9,002 bases of DNA from a bacterium. GTDB taxonomy: Bacteria; JAUVQV01; DATDCY01. The stretch lies in assembly GCA_036524115.1 (NCBI GenBank), contig DATDCY010000140.1:1-9002 (forward strand), in the 5' to 3' direction. The notes beneath the pieces are model-generated. The model saw only the letters and a program-made list of their open reading frames with translations. It made no database searches and was not told the DNA's origin. Made by a program: the position numbers and the translations under genes. Below are positions 1 through 6,795 of this stretch, in pieces (within the stretch, counting starts at the first letter, position 1; every line of letters begins with the position of its first letter).

Positions 1-1211
1 AGCGCCAGCACGCCGGCCGCCGCGGCCGGCGCCAGCAGCGGCACGAGCGGCAGCCGATAGCGCTCGGCGACGAAGAACAGGACGACCGACGCGCCGTACC
101 CGGCGGCGAACACCGCCAGGAACAGCGGCCCGCGCCCGCGGACCTCGAGGCAGCCGAGCGCGCCGAGACAGACCAGCGCGCCCCACCACCAGCGGTAGTG
201 GCGCACCGGGAAGGAGACCGCCGTGAAGTGCGCCAGCGCCTTGTTGTTGCTCGGCTCCGGGGCTCCGAGGAAGATGCCGGTCTTGACGCCGAGCAACCGC
301 GCCCAGCGCCCGGGCGCGGCCACGATCTCCTCCCTCGCCCGCGCGTACCACCAGCGGTCCTGCGCCGCGAGCGAGGCCTGGCCCGCGCGCACCGGCCGCA
401 GCATCGTCGCCTCCCAGCGCAGCCCTGGCGGGACCGGCGTCACGCCATCCGCGCCGCGCTCGTTGCCGAGGTAGAAGTTCACGCCGCCGTTGGCCGCGAC
501 AGGTATGACGGCGCCCTCCGCCCGCCAGTTGTGGATGGTGGTCGGCGCGATCCCGACGACGAGACCGAGAGCCCACGCGGCGGCCGCGGTCGGGCGAACG
601 GCCCCGCCCCGGCGCCAGAAGGCCAGCGCCGCGCCCAGGACGGCGAACGGCAGCGCCACGATGACGTTGGGACGCGTCACCGCCGCGGCGGCCAGCAGAA
701 GCCCCGAGAGCAGCGGCGTGAGCGGCCCGCCGCCCTCGAGCCCGCGCCAGAGCGTCCAGAGGCCCCAGAGCAGCAGGAAGGCGAACAGCGTGACGTCGAG
801 GACTTCGCCCTCGAAGAAGATCCGCAGCGGGTAGCAGGCGCCGATCCACGCCCCGCCGAGGGCCGCCGCCCGCCCGAACCAGCGTTCGCCAAGGCGGTAG
901 GCCGGGTAGAGCGCGGCCAGCCCGAGGAGGCTCTGGACAATCGCCACGACGGCGAAGCTGCGCCCGGCAGCCGCATACACCGCCGCGAGGAAGTATGGGT
1001 AGAGCGGCGGTCGGAAGAAGGCCGCCGGGTGCCCCTGGGCGAGGATCTGCTGCGCGGTGCGGTCGAACGTCAGGGAGTCGACAAGCGGGTAGCCGAACCA
1101 CGGCTGCTGCACGAGGTCCGACAGATACCACAACCGCAGCGCGACGCCGGCGCCGATCGCGAGCCAGAACCCGGCCGGCAGACCGAAAACGGGGACAGAT
1201 TTGTTTTCCAC
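1..1211 (-). CDS. GT-C membrane glycosyltransferase, family 39/ArnT-like (3' end outside window)
   Basis: These enzymes transfer a sugar from a polyprenyl-phosphate donor on the periplasmic side of the inner membrane. The frame is open from the left edge to the pilR end, 403 complete codons from GTG 1211. Visible traits are a first membrane helix (about 13-30), a periplasmic loop with the acidic motif VDSLTFD (D45 and D50; an Asp here is catalytic in the family), FRPPLYPYFLA (66-76), a run of hydrophobic helices to about 225, NGGVNFYLGN (241-250), a soluble stretch with SNNKALAHF (321-329), and ERYRLPLVPLLAP (383-395). The NGGxNFYxGN and ERYR motifs recall family-39 proteins that often carry C-terminal TPR repeats; that part would lie outside the window. 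Residues 1-9 (MENKSVPVF) are encoded by the inverted repeat, so the native start is uncertain. Another in-frame GTG at 1271 overlaps the pilR stop. No good ribosome binding site is seen for either. The acceptor is unknown; pilin, lipid A and surface glycan are all possible. Confidence 0.8.
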   Translation of the reverse strand, partial: MENKSVPVFGLPAGFWLAIGAGVALRLWYLSDLVQQPWFGYPLVDSLTFDRTAQQILAQGHPAAFFRPPLYPYFLAAVYAAAGRSFAVVAIVQSLLGLAALYPAYRLGERWFGRAAALGGAWIGACYPLRIFFEGEVLDVTLFAFLLLWGLWTLWRGLEGGGPLTPLLSGLLLAAAAVTRPNVIVALPFAVLGAALAFWRRGGAVRPTAAAAWALGLVVGIAPTTIHNWRAEGAVIPVAANGGVNFYLGNERGADGVTPVPPGLRWEATMLRPVRAGQASLAAQDRWWYARAREEIVAAPGRWARLLGVKTGIFLGAPEPSNNKALAHFTAVSFPVRHYRWWWGALVCLGALGCLEVRGRGPLFLAVFAAGYGASVVLFFVAERYRLPLVPLLAPAAAAGVLA

Positions 1212-1268
1212 GGGACAGCCGCCCGAATCACACGAGACGAACGCTGGAAAATAAGTCTGTCCCCATTT
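1187..1268. repeat. 82-bp imperfect inverted repeat (REP/MITE-like) between pilR and the next gene
   Basis: Two 24-nt arms, 1187-1210 (starting AAACGGGGACAGATTTG) and 1245-1268 (ending AGTCTGTCCCCATTT), are inverted copies matching at 21 of 24 positions. All three differences are transitions. The 34-nt centre holds a small CGGG/CCCG hairpin (1211-1214 with 1222-1225). The arms are AT-richer than the surrounding DNA. The left end abuts coding sequence and the right end abuts the pilR stop. From memory, the GGGGACAGACTTATTTTCC-type arm recurs in many proteobacterial genomes and is typical of short palindromic repeats mobilised by IS200-like (REP-associated tyrosine) transposases. No transposase is present here. 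In either direction the RNA would fold into a long hairpin that could stall transcription or protect the pilR 3' end. Confidence 0.8.
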
Positions 1269-2659
1269 CACAGACCGTACTTGTCCAAGCGGTAGCGGAG
1301 GGTGCGGTCGTTGAGGCCGAGCAGGCGCGCCGCCTCGGCCCGGCGTCCGCCGGCCAGCTGCAGCGCCTGCGCCACCAGGCGCTTCTCGAACTCGTTCACC
1401 GTCTCCTCGAGGTTGATGCCCTCCGGCGGGATGGCCGCCGGCGGCGCGCCCTCCGCGGGCGCGAGCCGCCCCCCTCCCTCCCCGGTACGGATGTGCTCGG
1501 GCAGCGCCGCCGCCGTGATCGGCTCCCCCGGGTGCATGGCCATGACCCGCTCCACCACGTTCTCGAGCTCGCGGACGTTTCCCGGCCAGGGATACGCCGT
1601 GAGCGCGGCGAGCGCGTCCGGCGTCACCTCCACGCCCCCGGCGGCGCCGTCGCCCCCGTACTTCGCGACGAAGTAGAGCACCAGCTTCGGGATGTCCTCG
1701 GTCCGCTGACGCAACGGCGGAACGTGGATCGGGATCACGTTGAGGCGGAAGTAGAGGTCCTCCCGCATGGCGCCGTCCCGCAGCAACGCGCCGAGATCGC
1801 GGTTCGTCGCGGCGATGATCCGCACGTCCACCGTGATGTCGCGGCTGTCCCCGACGCGGCGGACCTTCTCCTCCTGGAGCACCCGCAGCAGCTTCACCTG
1901 CACGGCCTTGCTCGTCTCGCCGATCTCGTCGAGGAAGAGCGTGCCCCCGTCGGCCGCCTCGAAGAGTCCCTTCTTGTCCGCCACGGCGCCGGTGAAGGAG
2001 CCCTTCACGTGCCCGAACAGCTCGCTCTCGAGCAGCGTCTCCGTGAGGGCGCCGCAGTTGACACTGACCAGCGGTTTCGCGGCGCGCGCGCTGTGCGTGT
2101 GGATCGCCCGCGCGATCAGCTCCTTGCCCGTGCCGCTCTCCCCGGTGATGAGCACCGTGCTCTTGCGGCCCGCGACCCGCCCGACGACCTTGAAGATCTC
2201 CACGAGCCCCGGGCTGTCGCCGATGAGGAAGTCGCTGCGGTTGTCGCCGCGCACCTCCAGGTGCGCCGCGTGCTCCTCGCGGTCGCGGCCGCGCGTGATC
2301 CCCTCGCGCACGAGCTGGCGGATCCGGCCGAGGTAGTCGCCCTCCTTGACGATGTAGTCCACCGCGCCGAGCTGGATCGCCTGGATCGTCGCGTCCGCCG
2401 ACGGGAAGGCGGTCATCACCAGCAGCCGCGCGCCGGGGCAGCGCTCCTGCACCAGCCGCAGCACATCGAGGCCGGAGATGTCCGGCATCCGCATGTCGGT
2501 GACCAGCAGGTCGCAGGGCCCCTCGGCGAGGGCGGCCTCCAGGCCGGCCCGCCCCGCGGCCGTGCGCACCGCGCAGCCCTCCTTCGCGAGCATGACGGAG
2601 AGGACCTTGCGGATCCCCGGCTCGTCGTCGACGACGAGCACGCGCGGCGCGCCGCTCAC
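1268..2659 (-). CDS. pilR: Sigma-54-dependent response regulator PilR
   Basis: PilR is an NtrC-family enhancer-binding protein that activates sigma-54 promoters, classically that of pilA. The 463 residues form three domains. The receiver (about 5-120) has acidic pocket D11/D12, phosphoacceptor D55 (LVTDMRMP), T83 and K105. The AAA+ domain (about 145-375) has Walker A GESGTGKE (173-180), the sigma-54 contact loop as GSFTGA (220-225; GAFTGA is usual), Walker B TLFLDEI (240-246), REDLYFRL (299-306) and WPGNVREL (358-365). The C-terminal Fis-type helix-turn-helix spans about 428-463 (AEAARLLGLNDRTLRYRL). K105 is followed by EGD rather than the common PFD. The start GTG 2659 overlaps the pilS stop as GTGA, indicating translational coupling and a dedicated pair. 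The TGA at 1270-1268 shares one base with the end of the inverted repeat that follows. The protein looks complete. No target sigma-54 promoter was seen in the non-coding gaps. Confidence 0.94.
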   Translation of the reverse strand: MSGAPRVLVVDDEPGIRKVLSVMLAKEGCAVRTAAGRAGLEAALAEGPCDLLVTDMRMPDISGLDVLRLVQERCPGARLLVMTAFPSADATIQAIQLGAVDYIVKEGDYLGRIRQLVREGITRGRDREEHAAHLEVRGDNRSDFLIGDSPGLVEIFKVVGRVAGRKSTVLITGESGTGKELIARAIHTHSARAAKPLVSVNCGALTETLLESELFGHVKGSFTGAVADKKGLFEAADGGTLFLDEIGETSKAVQVKLLRVLQEEKVRRVGDSRDITVDVRIIAATNRDLGALLRDGAMREDLYFRLNVIPIHVPPLRQRTEDIPKLVLYFVAKYGGDGAAGGVEVTPDALAALTAYPWPGNVRELENVVERVMAMHPGEPITAAALPEHIRTGEGGGRLAPAEGAPPAAIPPEGINLEETVNEFEKRLVAQALQLAGGRRAEAARLLGLNDRTLRYRLDKYGL

Positions 2660-4365
2660 GCCGCGGCCTCCACCGGCGAGGGCGCCGGCGCCTGCTGGCG
2701 CACGGGGAAGACCACGCGGACGATCGTGCCGCGGCCCGGCTCGCTCTCGACGTCGATGCGCCCGCGGTGGGCCTCGACGATCTTGTGCACGAGCGCCAGG
2801 CCCAGGCCGGTGCCCTGCTCCTTGGTCGAGAAGAACGGCGTGAAGATCTTCGCGAGCGCCGCGCGCGGGATGCCGACGCCGGTGTCCGCGAACTCCACCG
2901 TCGCCTCCCGCTCGCCCGCGCCCACCGCGATGTCCAGCCGCCCGCCGCCCGGCATCGCCTCCACGGCGTTGAGCGCCAGGTTCCAGAACACCTGCCGCAC
3001 CAGCTGCGGGTCCACCTCGGCGCGCGCCGGCGCCGGGCCGCGGCGGGCGACGGCGATGCGGCAGCCGCGCGCGCGCGATTGCAGCAGCGTCACGGTCTCC
3101 TGCAGCACCTCGAGCAGGTCCGTCTCGCGCGCCGCGATGTCGCGCGGGCTGGCGTAGCCGAGGAAGTCGGTGACGAGCGCGTCGAGGCGCACGACCTCCC
3201 CGGTCACGATGTCGAGCAGCTCGCGCCCGGTGCCCTCGACGACCAGCTCCTCGCGCAGCATCGCTATGGAGCCGCTGAGGCTCGCCAGCGGGTTGCGGAT
3301 CTCGTGCGCCATGCCGGCGGCCAGCTCGCCGACGGCCGCGAGGCGGTCGGAGCGCCGGACCTGCTCCTCCATGCGCCGGATCGCCGTCAGGTCCTGGAAC
3401 GCGCAGATGACCCCCGTGCTCCTGCCCTCGCCGTCCCGCAGCGCCGAGAAGGTCATCCCGAGCAGCGGCCCGCCGGCGCCCGCGCCCGCCATCCCCCCCT
3501 CGGCGCGCAACGCCCCCTCCGCGAGCTGGGCCGGGTCCGCCCAGAGGTCGGTGCCGGGCGGCAGGTGGAAGACGGCGGTGAACGGCCGCCCGATGACGGC
3601 CGCCGCCGAGAGCTGCGCGATGCGCTCCGCGGCGCGGTTGCAGTAGGTGATCGTCCCCGCGAGGTCCGTGGTCACCAGGCCGCTGGCGATGTTCTGGAGG
3701 ATGTGCTCGCTGCGCCGCTCCAGCTCCGCGAGCGAGGCGCTGGCGGCGTCGAGTTGCACGCCCGCCTTCCGCGCCGACTCCGCAAGGTGGGCGGCCAGGA
3801 ACGCCACGAGGAAGAAGCCGAACACCGCGAGCAGGTGGCGGTAGCCGACGGCAGTGCGGCTCATCGTCGCGAACATCCCCGCGGGGTCGATCACCGCGGC
3901 CACCCGCGGCGCCAGCGGGGCGCCGACCGCGGCGCCGTAGAGGACGGCGCTGCCGGCCGCGGCGATGAGGCTCCCGCGCCGGTAGAAGAGGATCCCCGCG
4001 CCGATGATGATCAGGAAGTAGACGATGACGAACGGGCTCGCCGCCCCGCCGGTGATGACCACGACGCCCGAGAGCACCGCGAGGTCCAGCGCGAGCTGCA
4101 CGACGGCGAACCGCGCCTGGTCGCGCACCTGCGACTGGAGGAGCGCGTAGGCGATCGTCAGCAGGTAGATCAGCCCGACGAACAGGTAGAGCCCGCGCAA
4201 CGGCGTCGAGGAGAACTCCTCGCCCTGGCGCACCTGCAGGATGATGGTGACGCCGAGCATGACCGTCGCGACGACCAGCCGCAGGCCCATGAGCCAGCGC
4301 AGGCGCCCCGCGACGCCCGAGCCGCCGCCCGGCCGGCCCGGCTGGCCGTCCCGACCGTCCGCCAC
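2656..4365 (-). CDS. pilS: Membrane sensor histidine kinase PilS
   Basis: PilS is the inner-membrane kinase partner of PilR; in characterised systems it responds to pilin level in the membrane and controls pilA transcription. The 569 residues show about six hydrophobic segments between residues 23 and 195 (roughly 25-45, 57-77, 86-106, 111-128, 133-152, 176-195). A PAS domain follows (about 215-330, starting near HILQNIASGLVTTD). The dimerisation/phosphoacceptor motif is AHEIRNPL, with the phosphorylatable His at 354. The ATP-binding domain has N box NLALNAVEA (462-470), G1 DTGVGIP (494-500), F box FTPFFSTK (508-515) and G2 GTGLGLAL (518-525), so it appears catalytically intact. The start is a GTG at 4365, preceded by a GGGCGGG block. 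The first 20 residues are Gly/Pro-rich, so a start closer to the first helix, such as ATG at residue 26, is conceivable. The stop overlaps the pilR start by 4 nt. The pilS name rests on neighbours as well as domains. Confidence 0.92.
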   Translation of the reverse strand: MADGRDGQPGRPGGGSGVAGRLRWLMGLRLVVATVMLGVTIILQVRQGEEFSSTPLRGLYLFVGLIYLLTIAYALLQSQVRDQARFAVVQLALDLAVLSGVVVITGGAASPFVIVYFLIIIGAGILFYRRGSLIAAAGSAVLYGAAVGAPLAPRVAAVIDPAGMFATMSRTAVGYRHLLAVFGFFLVAFLAAHLAESARKAGVQLDAASASLAELERRSEHILQNIASGLVTTDLAGTITYCNRAAERIAQLSAAAVIGRPFTAVFHLPPGTDLWADPAQLAEGALRAEGGMAGAGAGGPLLGMTFSALRDGEGRSTGVICAFQDLTAIRRMEEQVRRSDRLAAVGELAAGMAHEIRNPLASLSGSIAMLREELVVEGTGRELLDIVTGEVVRLDALVTDFLGYASPRDIAARETDLLEVLQETVTLLQSRARGCRIAVARRGPAPARAEVDPQLVRQVFWNLALNAVEAMPGGGRLDIAVGAGEREATVEFADTGVGIPRAALAKIFTPFFSTKEQGTGLGLALVHKIVEAHRGRIDVESEPGRGTIVRVVFPVRQQAPAPSPVEAAA

Positions 4366-4378
4366 GACCCGCCCGCTG

Positions 4379-5587
4379 CTAGCCGATGGTGCCGGCGAGC
4401 TTGAAGACGGGCAGGTACATCGCGATGACGATGTAGCCGAGCGCGATGCCGAGGAAGACCATGATGAACGGCTCGAGCATCGAGGAGAGCGCGCCCACCG
4501 CGGTGTCCACCTCCTCGTCGTAGAAGTCGGCGATCTTGCCGAGCATCGTGTCCAGCGCGCCCGCCGACTCGCCGACGCCGATCATCTGCACCACCATCGG
4601 CGGGAAGACGCCCGTCTGCTGGAGCGGCTCGGCGATGGTCTTGCCCTCAGAGATCGCCTGGCGGGTCTTGAGGATGCCCTCCTCGATGACCTTGTTCCCG
4701 GCGGTGCGGGCGACGATGTCGAGGCCGTCGAGGATCGGCACGCCGCTGGTGATGAGCGTCCCGAGCGTGCGCGTGAACTTCGCCACCGCGACCTTGCGCA
4801 CGAGCACGCCGACGATCGGGAGCTTGAGCGCCATCGCGTCGGTCTGACGCTTTCCGCTCTCGGAGGCGCGGTAGCGCTTGAGCCCGACGATCGCCGCCAC
4901 GATGACGCCGATGATGAGCCACCAGTACTTCTGGAGGAACTTGCTCAGGTCGATGACCGACTGGGTGACCGCCGGCAGCGTGCCGCCGAAGTCCTGGAAC
5001 ATCTTCTCGAAGGTCGGGATGACGAAGAGCAGCATCAGGAAGACGACGGCCACGGCGACGGTGACGACGACCGAGGGGTAGACCATCGCGCTCTTGACCT
5101 TCTTCTTGAGGGCCATCGTCTTCTCGATGTAGGTGGCGAGCCGGTTGAGGATCGTGTCGAGGATGCCGCCGGCCTCGCCGGCCGCGACCATGTTGACGTA
5201 GAGCTCCGGGTACGCCTTCGGGTGCTTGCGCAGCGCCTCGGCGAAGGTCGACCCCTGCTCGACGTCGGCGCGGACCTTGTTGATGATCCCGCCGAAGGTC
5301 TTGTTCTCGGTCTGCCCGCCGAGGATCTCGAGGCACTGCACGAGCGGCAGGCCGGCGTCGATCATCGTCGCGAACTGCCGCGTGAATGTCACGAGGTCCT
5401 TCTCCGTGACCTTCGGCTCGAAGCCGGGGATCTTCAGCTGGATGTCGCGCGACTTGGGGCTGACGCTCGCCCCGAGCACGCCCTGCCGGCGCAGCAGCGC
5501 GACGGCCGCGCCCTGGTCGGCGGCCTCGATCACGCCCTTCTGGGTGGCGCCCGCCCTGTTCCTGCCCTCGTACTTGAAAGCCGGCAT
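4379..5587 (-). CDS. pilC: Type IV pilus inner-membrane platform protein PilC
   Basis: PilC is the polytopic inner-membrane protein that couples the PilB and PilT motors to the growing pilus. The 402-residue protein has the duplicated GspF architecture. FTRQFATMIDAGLPL (68-82) is repeated as FTRTLGTLITSGVPI (271-285), and MVAAGEAGGILDT (133-145) as MIGVGESAGALDT (335-347). Three membrane segments are visible near residues 168-191, 221-237 and 369-392. The N-terminus FKYEGRNRAGATQKGVIEA is typical of the family. A near-perfect Shine-Dalgarno sequence (GGGAGGAG) lies 4 nt before the ATG at 5587, the strongest in the operon, so PilC translation looks independent of pilT. pilS follows 13 nt after the TAG. 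The alternative, a type II secretion GspF, is unlikely beside pilT and pilSR. Confidence 0.96.
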   Translation of the reverse strand: MPAFKYEGRNRAGATQKGVIEAADQGAAVALLRRQGVLGASVSPKSRDIQLKIPGFEPKVTEKDLVTFTRQFATMIDAGLPLVQCLEILGGQTENKTFGGIINKVRADVEQGSTFAEALRKHPKAYPELYVNMVAAGEAGGILDTILNRLATYIEKTMALKKKVKSAMVYPSVVVTVAVAVVFLMLLFVIPTFEKMFQDFGGTLPAVTQSVIDLSKFLQKYWWLIIGVIVAAIVGLKRYRASESGKRQTDAMALKLPIVGVLVRKVAVAKFTRTLGTLITSGVPILDGLDIVARTAGNKVIEEGILKTRQAISEGKTIAEPLQQTGVFPPMVVQMIGVGESAGALDTMLGKIADFYDEEVDTAVGALSSMLEPFIMVFLGIALGYIVIAMYLPVFKLAGTIG

Positions 5588-5631
5588 CCCGCTCCTCCCG
5601 CAATCCTCCCGGCCGCGATGCGGTCGGTCCT

Positions 5632-6741
5632 CTAGCTAGGCCGCCGCGGCGCCCCGCTCCCGGACGGGCCGCCGCCGCTCCGCTGGATCATCTGGATCAG
5701 CTCGTCCGGATCGGTGGAACGGCTGATGCAGTCGTCGTAGCTGAGGTGCCGGCGCAGGTAGAGGTTATGCAGCGCCTGGTTCATCGTCTGCATGCCGTAC
5801 TTGGCCTGCCCCGCCTGCATCATGCCGTAGATCTGGTGGATCTTGTCCTCGCGCATCAGGTTGCGGATCGCCATGTTCGGGACCATGACCTCGAGCGCCA
5901 GCGCCCGTCCGTGCCCGCTGGCCTTGGGGATGAGCTGCTGCGAGAGCACCCCCTCGAGGACGAACGAGAGCTGCGCGCGAATCTGGGGCTGCTGGTGCGG
6001 CGGAAAGACGTCGACGATGCGGTTGATGCTCTGGAGGCAGGAGTTGGTGTGCAGGGTCGCGAAGCAGAGGTGGCCGGTCTCGGAGACCGTGAGCGCGGCC
6101 TCCATCGTCTCCAGGTCGCGCATCTCGCCGATGAGCACGACGTCCGGGTCCTGCCGCAGCACGTACTTGAGGGCCTTCTTGAAGCTCTGCGTGTCCGCGT
6201 GCACCTCGCGCTGGTTGACCACGCACTTCTTGTGGTGGTGCAGGTACTCGATCGGGTCCTCGATCGTCATGATGTGGGACTGGCGTTCCATGTTGATCTT
6301 GTCGAGCATCGCCGCGAGCGTCGTGGACTTGCCGCTGCCGGTCGGGCCGGTGACGAGGATCAGCCCCTTGGGCTTGTCGCACAGCTCGCTGACGATCCGC
6401 GGCAGACCCAGCTCCTCGAAGGAGAGGATCTTGAAGGGGATGGTGCGGATGGCGGCCGCGACGGCGCCGCGCTGCATGAAGATGTTCGCCCGGAAGCGCG
6501 AGAGGCCCTTGACGCCGAAGGAGAGGTCGAGCTCGTCCTCCTCCTCGAACTTGTACTTCTGCGCGTCCGTGAGGATGCTGTAGCAGAGCCGCTTGGTGTC
6601 GGCCGCGCCGAGCGGCTCGAGGGTCTTGATCGGCATGAGCGCGCCGTCGATGCGCAGCACGGGCGCGGTCCCGGTGGTGATGTGCAGGTCGGAGGCGCCC
6701 TTCTCGATCATCTCCTTCAGCAGTTCGTGCAGGCTGACCAT
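5632..6741 (-). CDS. pilT: Type IV pilus retraction ATPase PilT
   Basis: PilT is the cytoplasmic hexameric ATPase that powers pilus depolymerisation, and hence twitching motility. The 369-residue length is close to typical PilT (about 345-370). Visible motifs are an N-terminal PAS-like region beginning with the conserved GASDLHITTG (residues 15-24), Walker A GPTGSGKST (132-140), Asp box TIEDPIEY (159-166), Walker B VLIGEMRD (202-209), His box GHLCFATLHT (223-232) and the C-terminal AIRNLMRE helix (291-298) known to be needed for retraction. It lacks the tetracysteine zinc site of PilB. The ATG at 6741 follows a G-run (GGGGGG, about 6 nt upstream), which supports this start. The last 15 residues are a Gly/Ser/Pro/Arg-rich tail without clear conservation. 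The position between pilB and pilC is the standard one for PilT rather than PilU. Confidence 0.96.
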   Translation of the reverse strand: MVSLHELLKEMIEKGASDLHITTGTAPVLRIDGALMPIKTLEPLGAADTKRLCYSILTDAQKYKFEEEDELDLSFGVKGLSRFRANIFMQRGAVAAAIRTIPFKILSFEELGLPRIVSELCDKPKGLILVTGPTGSGKSTTLAAMLDKINMERQSHIMTIEDPIEYLHHHKKCVVNQREVHADTQSFKKALKYVLRQDPDVVLIGEMRDLETMEAALTVSETGHLCFATLHTNSCLQSINRIVDVFPPHQQPQIRAQLSFVLEGVLSQQLIPKASGHGRALALEVMVPNMAIRNLMREDKIHQIYGMMQAGQAKYGMQTMNQALHNLYLRRHLSYDDCISRSTDPDELIQMIQRSGGGPSGSGAPRRPS

Positions 6742-6795
6742 CGTGCGCCCCCCGTCCCTACCCCGATGTTGTCCGCGAGTCTACCAGATGGCCCC

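Noticed and set aside
677-976. Minus-strand 99-codon frame
   Set aside because: It overlaps the glycosyltransferase in a different frame and has a Ser/Arg/Gly-rich translation without features.
1187-1268. The inverted repeat as a simple intrinsic terminator of the pil operon
   Set aside because: The arms do not end in a T-run in either direction and the centre is long, so it does not fit the usual terminator form. A transcriptional effect is still possible.
198-1295. Plus-strand frame of 365 codons opposite the glycosyltransferase
   Set aside because: It is Arg/Pro-rich without motifs, while the minus strand in this region shows continuous membrane helices and glycosyltransferase motifs.
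995-3157. Very long plus-strand open frame (720 codons) opposite pilR and pilS
   Set aside because: Its translation is Arg/Ala/Gly/Pro-rich with no recognisable domain and lies opposite two genes with clear motifs. Long antisense frames are expected at this GC content.
2767-5635. Further long plus-strand frames (2767-4404, 4241-5635) opposite pilS and pilC
   Set aside because: They are highly charged, Arg/Asp/Glu/His-rich low-complexity translations mirroring the codon pattern of the minus-strand genes, with no domain match.
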